The notes beneath the pieces were generated by a model, which had not been told where the DNA came from, ran no database searches, and saw only the letters and a list, made by a program, of their open reading frames with translations. The position numbers and the translations under genes are program-made. Positions 9,229 through 17,512 of a stretch of DNA of 64,000 bases are shown piece by piece; position 1 is the first letter of the stretch; the number at the start of each line of letters is the position of its first letter. The stretch comes from Halopenitus malekzadehii (GTDB lineage Archaea > Halobacteriota > Halobacteria > Halobacteriales > Haloferacaceae), in contig NZ_FNWU01000001.1 of NCBI RefSeq assembly GCF_900108505.1, positions 1,041,461-1,105,460 on the forward strand, in the 5' to 3' direction.

Positions 9229-9806
9229 TAGCTACGCGTATCGGACGCGATACGGTATAACTTGCGGAAAGTGTTTCGGTGCTATTCATTCCTCTGAGGA
9301 ATATTCCGACGGACGGATCGGGATGGTCGGTCCGACTGATCGACCGCCGGGGTATGGACCGCGTCGATAGAGTGGTTGGCGGAGGCGGGATCGGTTGATG
9401 CGGAACTATCGGATCGATCAAAAGTGACGTGAATACGTGGCGTGTCGTATATCTGAGGCCAGTATCAGGGCCATAAAAGAAACGATACTGAGGATCATCG
9501 AGATGGTGTGGCCAGTTTTGACGGAGCAGATGCGGTTTAGGTACCACCGGACCGATCGACTGACGGCGTCCGTGCCGCGAGGCGGCATCCCGGACGCCGA
9601 CGCGGACGAGTGCTCCCAGTGGCTTGGTCAGTCACCGGTTCGTCCCGATCGCCTCGCCGCAAGGCGGGGCCGATCGATCTCTGGCCGGTTATCGACCTCT
9701 GGCCGGTTCTCTGAACGCGTTCTCTCGCAACGCTCTCCGGTATGCTCCCGGAATACGCTCAAAAACGTGCTTCCGAAACCGATTCCGGTGTCGAGATGCC
9801 CCGCGA
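9229..9806. other. Gene-poor gap between mat and tfb
   Basis: 578 bp with no convincing coding sequence. It holds the promoter region of mat, a TATA-like CCATAAAAG near 9470 on the plus strand, a strong GCAA-tetraloop hairpin at 9646-9676, and two copies of CTCTGGCCGGTT separated by 5 bp (about 9679 and 9697). The open frame starting near 9437 has atypical, Arg-rich composition and runs into tfb antisense, so I do not call it. Confidence 0.6.
9646..9676. other. Strong hairpin with GCAA tetraloop
   Basis: GCCTCGCC at 9651-9658 pairs with GGCGGGGC at 9663-9670 around the GNRA loop GCAA. The stem is extended by CGATC and GATCG with one bulged base. It could be a structured RNA element or part of the tfb 3' region. 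No tRNA or known RNA family is recognised. Confidence 0.55.
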
Positions 9807-10874
9807 TCAGGCGGCGGCGTCCGCGTCGCCTTCTCCGACGCCGGGGAACCGCGCCTCCTCGGCCTCGAGCAGCTCCTGGTAGCGGTTCCGGATCGTGACC
9901 TCGCTCATTCCGGTGGCGTCGCTGACCTCGCTCTGGGTGAGATCGACGTTGGTGAGTTTTCCGGCGGCGTAGATCGCGGCGGCCGCGAGGCCGACCGGCG
10001 ACTTGCCGCTGTGGACGTTCTGCCGTTTCCCCTGCTCGAGCAGCTGGCGGGCGAACTGCTCGGTCTCGTCGGGGACTGCCAGGTCGCTTGCGAACCGCGG
10101 GAGGTACTCGACGGGGTCGGCCGGCTGGATCTCCAGCTTCAGCTCCCGGTTGATGTACCGGTAGGCGCGCTTGAACTCCTCGGCGTCGACCCGGCTGACG
10201 GCCGCGATCTCGTCGATCGATCGCGGTACCTGCTCCATCCGGGCGGCCGCCTGGAGGCTCGCCGTCGCGATCCCCTCGATCGACCGGCCGGGGAGCATGT
10301 CGTTGTCGAGCGCCTGCCGGTAGATGACGGAGGCGGTCTCGCGGACGTTCTCGGGGAGGCCGAGCGCGGAGGCCATCCGGTCGATCTCGCCGAGCGCCTG
10401 TTTGAGGTTACGCTCCTTCGAATCGCGGGTCCGGAAGCGCTCGTTCCAGGTCCGGAGCCGCTGCATCTTCTGTCGCTGGTTCGAGGAGAGCGAGTTGCCG
10501 TAGGCGTCCTTGTCCTGCCAGCCGATGTTCGTCGAGAGCCCGTCGTCGTGCATCATCTTCGTCGTCGGGGCGCCCACGCGGGACTTCGAGTCCTTCTCGC
10601 TGGCGTCGAACGCGCGCCATTCGGGCCCGCGGTCGATCTCGTCGGCGTCGACGACGAGGCCACAGCTCGAACAGACGGTCTCGGCGCCCTCGTTTCGAAG
10701 GGTGCTGCCACACTCCGGACAGGTCGTCGTCGACTCGTGGTCGTGTTCGTGTGCCTGCTCGTCCTCGGTCGTCGATTCGGCGTCGCCGGAGCGCGTCCCG
10801 GTCCGTCGGTCGTCGGTCGTCTCTCGGTTCGTGTCGGTCGTGCGCCGGGTGGCGCTGAAGCGTGTCTGACTCAT
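9807..10874 (-). CDS. tfb: Transcription initiation factor IIB (TFB)
   Basis: A 355-residue archaeal general transcription factor that bridges TBP-TATA complexes and RNA polymerase. An unusually long acidic, His/Asp-rich N-terminus of about 50 residues precedes the zinc ribbon (C52, C55, C68, C71). The B-reader/linker follows (GPEWRAFDASEKDSKSRVGAPTT) and then two cyclin-like repeats (about 155-245 and 250-340). The second ends with LTQSEVSDATGMSEVTIRNRYQEL, a helix-turn-helix of the BRE-binding type. Haloarchaea usually carry several TFBs with different promoter preference. Which paralogue this is cannot be judged alone. Confidence 0.97.
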   Translation of the reverse strand: MSQTRFSATRRTTDTNRETTDDRRTGTRSGDAESTTEDEQAHEHDHESTTTCPECGSTLRNEGAETVCSSCGLVVDADEIDRGPEWRAFDASEKDSKSRVGAPTTKMMHDDGLSTNIGWQDKDAYGNSLSSNQRQKMQRLRTWNERFRTRDSKERNLKQALGEIDRMASALGLPENVRETASVIYRQALDNDMLPGRSIEGIATASLQAAARMEQVPRSIDEIAAVSRVDAEEFKRAYRYINRELKLEIQPADPVEYLPRFASDLAVPDETEQFARQLLEQGKRQNVHSGKSPVGLAAAAIYAAGKLTNVDLTQSEVSDATGMSEVTIRNRYQELLEAEEARFPGVGEGDADAAA

Positions 10875-10936
10875 TGGGTGTGCTCGTGATGACTGCGGGC
10901 CGCGGTCGCGTGGTGCGCGGCTGAGGAGGACGAAAG

Positions 10937-10951
10937 GAATATAAAATCGAC
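10937..10951 (-). promoter_or_regulatory. Promoter of tfb
   Basis: On the minus strand CGATTTTATATTCC is a near-consensus TATA box about 70 bp before the tfb start, which would give a leader of roughly 40 nt. A second AT-rich box (ATTTATTACTA, near 10995) and a run of alternating TA at 11070-11084 lie further upstream. tfb may therefore have more than one promoter, which is unusual beside the mostly leaderless genes here. Confidence 0.5.
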
Positions 10952-11153
10952 CTCGCTCGTGTTCTTCACTCAGAGTTAGGAACTGGGTAGTAATAAATGT
11001 ATTGTGTTATCCGATCACAACCGACGGTAGACGCCCCGAAACCTCCGAAAACTCCAACACGATCGTTCGTTTATATATATATATGAATATGGTCCCGATT
11101 CGGTGACGGGCACGGCGATCCGGGTCGATCCTCCGTTCGGTTCCGATCGCGGT

Positions 11154-12335
11154 CTATCCGACGGTTTCGCCCGCGGGATCCGACTCGATCAGCTCCGCCT
11201 CGACGTACCGCTCGACGTGGTTCTCCATCCGCCGTTTAAACCCGGCCTGCCGGGCGAGCCGGTCGAGCTCGCGGGAGACGTAGGTGCCGTACTGCACCGC
11301 CTTCTTCTCGGCAGTCCGGACGGACTCCGGGACCAGTCCCTCGGCGGCGCTCCGGAGCGCGATCTTCCGTTCGTCGGGCGTCGCGAGCAGTTCGCCGGGC
11401 AGCCGTCGCGCAGCCGCCACCACACGGTCATCCAGAAGTGGCGTGACGGGCTCGATCCCGGTCGCCCGGATCGCACCGACGTCGCGTTCGATCTGTGCCG
11501 GCAGCGTCCGCATCGTCTCGTCGCGCGCGCCTTGCACCGTATTCGCGTCGACCCGGTGGTCGTCCCCGGGCTCGACGACCTTGCTGTACCCGCCGAACAG
11601 CTCGTCGGCCCCCTGCCCGAGCAGGATCCGATCGTGCCCGTCCGCTGCAGCAGCGCGCGCGGTGCAGTATAGCGGGATCGCGATCGCGAGATCCATCGGG
11701 TTCGTTCGCCCGGTCGCCGCGGCGATCTCCGGAACGGCAGCCCGGAGGTCGTCGTGGTCGATCCGGACCTCGTGCAGCTCACGATCCATCGCGTCCGCGG
11801 CCGCCCGTGCTGCCGCGACGTCGTGGCAGTCCTCGAAGCCGGCGACGTAACAGGGTGCCTCGGGAGCGCCCGCCGCGATGACCGCTGAATCGACGCCGCC
11901 CGAGAACGCGACGGCGGCGTCGGATTCGACGTCATCGACGTCGTCGCCGGCGTCGAGACGGATCACGTCCCGGGTCGCCGTCTCAACCGCCGTTTGTGCA
12001 GCAGCCGCCGGATCCGCTCGCGAGTCCGGGAGCGTCCAGACGGTCCGTTCTCCCTCGGGCGTCAGTATCGCACCGGCCGGAACCGGGCGCGGATCCGTGA
12101 GGGAGCGCCGGTCGAACGCCCACGATCCCGCCGCCGTCGGGTCGGCAGCGTCCGCCTCCACGAAGACCGGAACGCGGCCGAGAACGTCACGAGCGAGGAT
12201 CGGCGTCCCGTCCTCACGCTCGATCCGGCCGCCGAACCCCGCGCCGCCGGGAAACGGATCGGACTCGCGGAGCGCTCGACGAACGCGGTCGGGAGTCACG
12301 CCGCCGACGCCACGGAAGTCTCCATCGGACGTCAT
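11154..12335 (-). CDS. Asparagine-synthetase-like protein lacking the glutaminase domain
   Basis: A 393-residue protein of the N-type PP-loop superfamily. The ATP-pyrophosphatase motif SGGVDS is at residues 145-150, followed by GQGADELFGGYSK, both typical of the asparagine synthetase C-terminal domain, and the helical C-terminus with RTAEKKAVQYG. It does not begin with Met-Cys, and the first 110 residues do not show the usual class II glutaminase motifs. It may therefore use free ammonia or act on another substrate by adenylation. The gene stops 6 bp short of the PHP gene start on the same strand, suggesting one transcript. Confidence 0.85.
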   Translation of the reverse strand: MTSDGDFRGVGGVTPDRVRRALRESDPFPGGAGFGGRIEREDGTPILARDVLGRVPVFVEADAADPTAAGSWAFDRRSLTDPRPVPAGAILTPEGERTVWTLPDSRADPAAAAQTAVETATRDVIRLDAGDDVDDVESDAAVAFSGGVDSAVIAAGAPEAPCYVAGFEDCHDVAAARAAADAMDRELHEVRIDHDDLRAAVPEIAAATGRTNPMDLAIAIPLYCTARAAAADGHDRILLGQGADELFGGYSKVVEPGDDHRVDANTVQGARDETMRTLPAQIERDVGAIRATGIEPVTPLLDDRVVAAARRLPGELLATPDERKIALRSAAEGLVPESVRTAEKKAVQYGTYVSRELDRLARQAGFKRRMENHVERYVEAELIESDPAGETVG

Positions 12336-12341
12336 CGAGTC

Positions 12342-13025
12342 TCACCGGAGGTCGTCCAGCCGTCTGAGGACCCGCCGCTTCGCGCCGCCGGCCGCCTGAC
12401 GGAAGGAGACGTGCCAGGGGGTTCGGCGACCGATGACGCTCGTTCGTCCGGCGGCGATCGCCTTGAGGATCCCGGCGGCGGACCGCTCGTCGGCGTCGAC
12501 CTCGGTGACCGCCTGTCCGACCATCTCCGAGACGTGGGCGTCGCTGCCGGCGGTCATCGGCAGGTCGCGTTCCAACGCGAACCGCTCGGCCTTGCGGTTC
12601 GCCCGTCCGGTCAGCAGCCGGGAGTTGTACACCTCGATCGCGTCGGCACTGGCGAGCTGGTCGTCGTCGATGTGGGCCGCGACGCCGTGGCGGGTCTTCT
12701 GGAACGGGTGTGGAACGACCGCGATCCCGCCCTGGTCGTGGATCCGATCGAGGGTTTCCTCGTAGGGGAGCCCGGAGGGAACCAACTCCTCGATGCCGAA
12801 CGCGAGCACGTGGCCGGCCGCACACGTCACCTCCATCCCGACGATCCCCACGAGGCCGTACTCGGCGGCGCGATCGGCGGCCTCGATCGACGCGTCGATC
12901 GCGTCGTGGTCGGTGACCGCGATGGCGTCGAGCCCGACCGCGGCCGCCTGCTCCAACAGCAGGTCGACCGGGTCGCGGCCGTCGTGGGAGCGTTCCGAGT
13001 GGGTATGCAGCTCGACCGAAAGCAC
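12342..13025 (-). CDS. PHP-domain metal-dependent phosphoesterase
   Basis: A 227-residue PHP-domain protein. Metal-binding motifs in order are ELHTHSERSHDG, VTDHDAID, GMEVT, VPHPF and AGSDAHVSEMVG, matching the TrpH/YciV type of phosphoesterases that act on nucleotides or RNA 5' ends. It is cytoplasmic, with no signal peptide. It directly precedes the asparagine-synthetase-like gene on the same strand, so the two are likely co-transcribed, though a functional link is not obvious. The true substrate is unknown. Confidence 0.88.
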   Translation of the reverse strand: MLSVELHTHSERSHDGRDPVDLLLEQAAAVGLDAIAVTDHDAIDASIEAADRAAEYGLVGIVGMEVTCAAGHVLAFGIEELVPSGLPYEETLDRIHDQGGIAVVPHPFQKTRHGVAAHIDDDQLASADAIEVYNSRLLTGRANRKAERFALERDLPMTAGSDAHVSEMVGQAVTEVDADERSAAGILKAIAAGRTSVIGRRTPWHVSFRQAAGGAKRRVLRRLDDLR

Positions 13026-13177
13026 GACCGTTCGTACGCGGGAGTCCCTGAAAAGCGGCGCGGTGTGCGGGCCGCCGGTCGGATCGGTCCCGACCTCGCG
13101 TGTCGGGCGGGCTCGGACTCGATGATCCGGCCGGTACGGTTATGCGTCCGGCCGCCGCTCGTTCAGCCAGTGATCCG

Positions 13178-13492
13178 ATGACCGACGTCGAGGACGTTCT
13201 GGCCGACCGTGGCGTCGATTTCGACTCAGCCTTCGCGTACGCGCTCAGCCCGGCGATGGTCCGGTTGATCATCGTCTTTCTGGCAGGCTGGCTGCTGTTA
13301 CCGGTCGGGCTGTTGGTCTTTTTCACCCCGGAACTGGTCGTCGGCTACAGCGGCATCGTCCGGGAGGCCGTCGGGATGATCATCGGCTTGGTCATCATCA
13401 TGGGCGCCGGCGCCCTGCTCGTCGGCGGCCTGATCGGGGCGCTGTTCAAGACGATCGCGGACGCGAACCGGTACGCGACGGCGTCGGCGTGA
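13178..13492 (+). CDS. Small two-helix membrane protein
   Basis: A 104-residue protein beginning MTDVEDVLADRGVDFDSAF at 13178. Two hydrophobic helices, at about residues 27-49 (RLIIVFLAGWLLLPVGLLVFF) and 60-85 (AVGMIIGLVIIMGAGALLVGG), are separated by a short polar loop and followed by a short cytosolic tail. Earlier in-frame starts at 13100 and 13142 would only add low-complexity residues. This is a conserved-looking haloarchaeal membrane protein whose family I do not recognise. Confidence 0.75.
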   Translation: MTDVEDVLADRGVDFDSAFAYALSPAMVRLIIVFLAGWLLLPVGLLVFFTPELVVGYSGIVREAVGMIIGLVIIMGAGALLVGGLIGALFKTIADANRYATASA

Positions 13493-13605
13493 ATTCCCGG
13501 GGCGACCCGGGACGGCACTCCCTGCCGATCCCGGTGTTCTGACGCCGGCTGAAGGACGGAAATCGGCATAAAGAGTTTTGCCCGCCCGGCGGCCACGAAT
13601 GAGGT

Positions 13606-14976
13606 ATGACCACCCACGAGTACGACGTCGTCGTTGCGGGGGCCGGCACGGCCGGCTGTTACGCCGCGACGACGATCGCCGATGCGGGCCTCGACGTCGC
13701 CATCGTCGAGCGAAAGGACGAGACCGAGGCCGGCCACATCGCCTGCGGCGACGCGTTGAAGGGGGCCGACGCGTTCCCCGAGGCGATCCCCAAATCCCGG
13801 ATCGAGCCCGCGTTCACGAACACGGGCGTCGACCACGGCCGCTTTGAGATCCCCCAGGAGGACACGGTTCTCGAGATCCCCGTTCCCGGCGAGCTCGCGG
13901 TCATCGACCGCTGGGACTACGGCCGCCGGCTCATCGAGGCCGCCGCGGACGCCGGCGTCGAGTTCCACTACGAGACCGTGATCGGGGACGTACTCCAGGA
14001 CGAAACCGGCCGCGTGACCGGGCTTCGCGGGAAACACCGCGGGGACGCGATCGACTTCGCGGCGGACGTGGTGATCGACGGGGCGGGCTCGCTCTCGCTG
14101 CTGCAGGACAAGGTCGACTTCTCAGGTACGACCTTCGACACGAACGTCCGATACTCGCAGTTCTGCTCGGCCTACCGCGAGATCGTGGAGGTTCCCGAGC
14201 CGGTCGAGTGGGACGACGCGCTCGTGTTCAAACCGACCGAGCGCGCGGCGGGGTACCTCTGGTACTTCCCGCGGACGGACACCGAGATCAACGCGGGGCT
14301 CGGCTTCCAGATGAACGAGGAGCCGATGCAGCTCATCGAGTCCCTCAAACGGGACCTCCGGGACCGCCCCGAGTTCGCCGGCGCGACCGTCACCGACAAG
14401 CTCGGCGCCGCCCTCCCGACCCGCCGCCCCTACGACTCCGCGATCGCACCGGGGTATATGGCGGTCGGCGACGCGGCCGGCCACGTCAACCCGACGACCG
14501 GGGGCGGGATCGCCGGCGCGGCCTACGCGGGCAAGTACGCCGGCGAACAGGCCGTCGAGGCGATCGGTGACGGCGACGTGAGCGAGGACGCTCTCTGGCG
14601 GTACAACGAGCGCGTGATGGACCACTTCGGCGGCCGGTACGCCGGCCTCGACGTCTACAACATCCTCTCGACCGCCGTCGACATCGACGACCTGATGGGG
14701 CTGCTGGCGGCCCTCCCGGGCGAGAACCTCGCGGAAGCGCTGTATGAGGGCTCGACGTCGATGTCCTTCGGGCTCAAGCTCAAGTGCGCGATCAAGAGCT
14801 TCGGCTACTGGGGAACGATCTGGAACTTCTACGAGACCAAACAGCTCGCCGACGAGCTGCTCGACCACTACGGGGCCTATCCGTCATCCCCCGACCGAAT
14901 GACCGCCTGGACCGACTCCCGCGACGAGATCCTCGACCGGATCTACGAGACGACCGGCGCCGAAGCGAAGTACTGA
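13606..14976 (+). CDS. Geranylgeranyl reductase family FAD protein
   Basis: A 456-residue flavoprotein. The FAD motif is VVVAGAGTAGCYAATTIADAG at the N-terminus and the second is PGYMAVGDAAGHVNPTTGGGI near residue 285, followed by AAYAGKYAGEQAVEAI, which defines the digeranylgeranylglycerophospholipid/geranylgeranyl reductase family. Family members saturate isoprenoid side chains of archaeal lipids or menaquinones. The family also contains unrelated oxidoreductases, so the exact substrate is an inference. The membrane association expected for the family cannot be seen directly. Confidence 0.88.
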   Translation: MTTHEYDVVVAGAGTAGCYAATTIADAGLDVAIVERKDETEAGHIACGDALKGADAFPEAIPKSRIEPAFTNTGVDHGRFEIPQEDTVLEIPVPGELAVIDRWDYGRRLIEAAADAGVEFHYETVIGDVLQDETGRVTGLRGKHRGDAIDFAADVVIDGAGSLSLLQDKVDFSGTTFDTNVRYSQFCSAYREIVEVPEPVEWDDALVFKPTERAAGYLWYFPRTDTEINAGLGFQMNEEPMQLIESLKRDLRDRPEFAGATVTDKLGAALPTRRPYDSAIAPGYMAVGDAAGHVNPTTGGGIAGAAYAGKYAGEQAVEAIGDGDVSEDALWRYNERVMDHFGGRYAGLDVYNILSTAVDIDDLMGLLAALPGENLAEALYEGSTSMSFGLKLKCAIKSFGYWGTIWNFYETKQLADELLDHYGAYPSSPDRMTAWTDSRDEILDRIYETTGAEAKY

Positions 14977-15113
14977 TCGGGAATCGCGTCCCTGTCCGGG
15001 CCTCTCGTCGGACGCTACGCCTCGAGTCGACGCGCCACGCCCCGGTATCGACGGCGACGCGGCGATCGTTCGTGGGATGATCCCGGCCCCGAACGACGGA
15101 CATCGGCAGGAGG

Positions 15114-15120
15114 GTTTATA
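15114..15120 (+). promoter_or_regulatory. TATA box of membrane histidine kinase
   Basis: GTTTATA ends 25 bp before the ATG at 15145, supporting a leaderless start there. The in-frame GTG at 15121 lies immediately after the box and would be upstream of the expected transcription start. Confidence 0.6.
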
Positions 15121-15144
15121 GTGGTCGACGAAGTCGTTCCGACG

Positions 15145-17241
15145 ATGGCACTCTCGGCCGGAACGGTGGGCGTCGGGTACCTCGCGTTGGGGTCCGCGCT
15201 GCTGTTCCTGCTGCGGGAGCCCCTTCGACACCCTGACACACCCGGCAGCCGTGGGTTCGCGCTCGCGGTACTCGGGATCTCGTTGTGGCCGATCGGCCTC
15301 GGGAACGAGTACCTCGTCGCGAACCCGGACCTCTCGGTGGCCGCCTGGAACGTTCGGTTCCTCGCGGCCTCCCTGCTCGCGATCGGGTGGCTGCTGTTGT
15401 CGGTCGAATCGACGACGGGCTGGTGGCCCTCGAAACGCGCGCTCGTTCCGTTCGTCGCCTACGTCGGCCTCGGCCAGGCGATCGCGTGGTCGAACCCGTA
15501 TCATCACCTGGTGTTGACGCCGGAGACGACGGTCCAGGGAACCGTCCTTATGGCCGTCTACGGGCCATGGTTCTGGGTCCAGTCCGGCGTGAACTATTTC
15601 CTGGTTCTGACCGGGACGGTGCTGCTTGCCGGCGAGTGGTTGCGGTCGCGTGGACTGCGGCGGCGACAGGCCGCGATCCTGACGCTGGCGGTCGTTCCCC
15701 CCGTCATTGCGAATCTGCTGACGCTGTTCGGGACCGTCCCGATCCGGTACGATCTCACCCCGATCGGGCTCGCGGGCAGCGGCGTGTTCCTGTTGCAGGC
15801 GCTCTATCGGATGGATCTCCTCACCGTCGTGCCGGTCGCTCGGGAGGTCGCGATGGCGGAGATGGATGATGCCGTCGTCACGATCGACGACGAGGAACGC
15901 GTGCTCGATTACAACGCCACCGCCGATCGGCTCTTCGCCGGCGACGACGTTCACGTCGGGATGCCGGCCTCGGCGTTCTTCGAGACGCTGCCGTCGACCG
16001 TGTACGACCGCATTCTCGAGGCGGCAACGCATACCGGAGACGGGAGCGAGGCCGAATCGATCCCCGAGGAGACGGATGGCGGCACCGAATCGGCGCCAGA
16101 AGTGGCCGCTTGCGGTTCCGGGTCGACTCCCGGTGAAGCGACGGCGTCGAGCGCCGACGCTGACGCACGGACCGAGGTGGGACCCGATCCCGATCCCGAT
16201 CACGATCACGATGATATGGAGATCACCGTCGAGATGGGCGATGCGGATCGACACTTCTCGGTCTCGGCGTCGACGGTCCAACGGTCGATCGACTCGACGG
16301 CGTGGGTGATCGTCCTGCGGGATATCACCCCGATCAAACGGCGCGAACGGGAGTTGGAGGACCGTGAAGAGGAACTCGAGCTGCTTCGACAGATCCTCTC
16401 CCGCGTGCTCCGACACAACATCCGGAACAAGCTCACGACGATCCGAGGGAACGCCGACCTCCTCGCCGAGGACATCGTGGACGGGATGGCGACCGCGGAC
16501 GAGGCGGCGATCGCGGACGACGCAGTGACTGCGGACGAGGCGGTGACCGCTGACGACGCGGCGATCGCGGACGCCGAAGACGGCGACCGATCCGAGGAAG
16601 CGATGCTCGAGCGGATCGAGGCGATCCGCGAGGCGACCGAGGAGCTGCTCGGCAACAGCGAGAACGCACGCGAGATCGAACGCATCATCGACCAACGTGG
16701 CCGTGTCGTCCGATACGATCTCGAGGGGGTCGTGCATCGGGTCGTCGAGTCGGTCCGCCGGGACCATCCCGACGTCGCCGTGTCCGTCGAGCGGGACGGT
16801 CCCGAAACGGTGACCGGTGGACCGGGGCTCGAGACCGCGCTTCGGTGTCTCGTCGAAAACGCCGCCGACCACAACGACGCCGCCAACCCCGCCGTCCGGG
16901 TGTCGATCGACGGGACGGACTCGGAGACGATCGTCTCCGTGGCGGACAACGGGCCGGGAATCCCCGACAACGAACTCACCGTTCTCGACACGAACGAGGA
17001 GACGCCGTTGTCCCACGGGAGCGGCGTCGGCCTCTGGCTGGTCAAGTGGGCCGCCGACTCGGTCGGCGCACGCCTCTCGATCGAGACGAAGGGCTCCGTC
17101 TCGACTGCCGGATCGGTTGCTGATGGGGGTGACGCGACGGATACGGGGTCGACTGCGACTGATGCGGAGTCGACTACAACTGATGCGGAGTCGGCCTCGA
17201 TCCCGGACGGGGCGACCACGGTCGTCTCGCTTCATCTGTGA
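15145..17241 (+). CDS. Membrane sensor histidine kinase with seven-helix N-terminus
   Basis: A 698-residue kinase. The first 225 residues form about seven hydrophobic helices (histidine-kinase 7TM sensor type). A PAS-like region follows (AEMDDAVVTIDDEERVLDYNATADRLF) and is interrupted by an acidic Glu/Ser/Asp insert at about 290-360. The phosphoacceptor is H424 in LSRVLRHNIRNKL. The ATPase domain carries the N box VENAADHNDAANP, the G1 box VADNGPGIPDNE and the G2 box HGSGVGLWLVKWA. An Ala/Asp repeat insert follows the H box and a Thr/Asp repeat precedes the last strand. The partner regulator is not adjacent. Confidence 0.9.
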   Translation: MALSAGTVGVGYLALGSALLFLLREPLRHPDTPGSRGFALAVLGISLWPIGLGNEYLVANPDLSVAAWNVRFLAASLLAIGWLLLSVESTTGWWPSKRALVPFVAYVGLGQAIAWSNPYHHLVLTPETTVQGTVLMAVYGPWFWVQSGVNYFLVLTGTVLLAGEWLRSRGLRRRQAAILTLAVVPPVIANLLTLFGTVPIRYDLTPIGLAGSGVFLLQALYRMDLLTVVPVAREVAMAEMDDAVVTIDDEERVLDYNATADRLFAGDDVHVGMPASAFFETLPSTVYDRILEAATHTGDGSEAESIPEETDGGTESAPEVAACGSGSTPGEATASSADADARTEVGPDPDPDHDHDDMEITVEMGDADRHFSVSASTVQRSIDSTAWVIVLRDITPIKRRERELEDREEELELLRQILSRVLRHNIRNKLTTIRGNADLLAEDIVDGMATADEAAIADDAVTADEAVTADDAAIADAEDGDRSEEAMLERIEAIREATEELLGNSENAREIERIIDQRGRVVRYDLEGVVHRVVESVRRDHPDVAVSVERDGPETVTGGPGLETALRCLVENAADHNDAANPAVRVSIDGTDSETIVSVADNGPGIPDNELTVLDTNEETPLSHGSGVGLWLVKWAADSVGARLSIETKGSVSTAGSVADGGDATDTGSTATDAESTTTDAESASIPDGATTVVSLHL

Positions 17242-17302
17242 CGCCATCGCCGCGTGGATGCAGAGCCGCACCCTTATAGGGAGGACACGCCTCGGATCGG
17301 CC

Positions 17303-17509
17303 ATGAGCACCATCCTCTCCATCGAGGACGACGGCGTCGACGTCGTCTACCAGGGGACCGAGTTCCGACTCGACCGCGATCTGATCGAGGAGGCCACCGA
17401 GAAGGACTACCCGAACGTCACCGACCACGAGATCCTCCAGATCGTCGAATCCGATCCCGACCTCACAGGGGAACCGCGCCGCGTCGGGGACGTGGTCGCG
17501 GGAGCCTGA
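17303..17509 (+). CDS. Small conserved haloarchaeal protein (possibly DUF5800)
   Basis: A 68-residue protein, MSTILSIEDDGVDVVYQGTE onward, encoded just before the YchF GTPase with a 3-bp gap, so almost certainly in one operon. It is acidic and soluble, ending ESDPDLTGEPRRVGDVVAGA. I recall a haloarchaeal DUF of this length and sequence type (DUF5800), but that label is from memory. A TATA-like TTATAGG at about 17274 precedes the ATG by about 27 bp. Translation coupling with the GTPase suggests a related housekeeping role. Confidence 0.8.
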   Translation: MSTILSIEDDGVDVVYQGTEFRLDRDLIEEATEKDYPNVTDHEILQIVESDPDLTGEPRRVGDVVAGA

Positions 17510-17512
17510 CCG

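Noticed and set aside
9437..9898. 153-codon plus-strand frame between mat and tfb
   Set aside because: It is Arg/Pro/Ser-rich, overlaps tfb antisense and has no homology pattern, although a TATA-like box lies near its start.
14884..17322. An 812-codon minus-strand frame opposite the membrane histidine kinase
   Set aside because: It is the antisense shadow of the kinase, which has complete catalytic motifs and a promoter. The mirror product has no domain.
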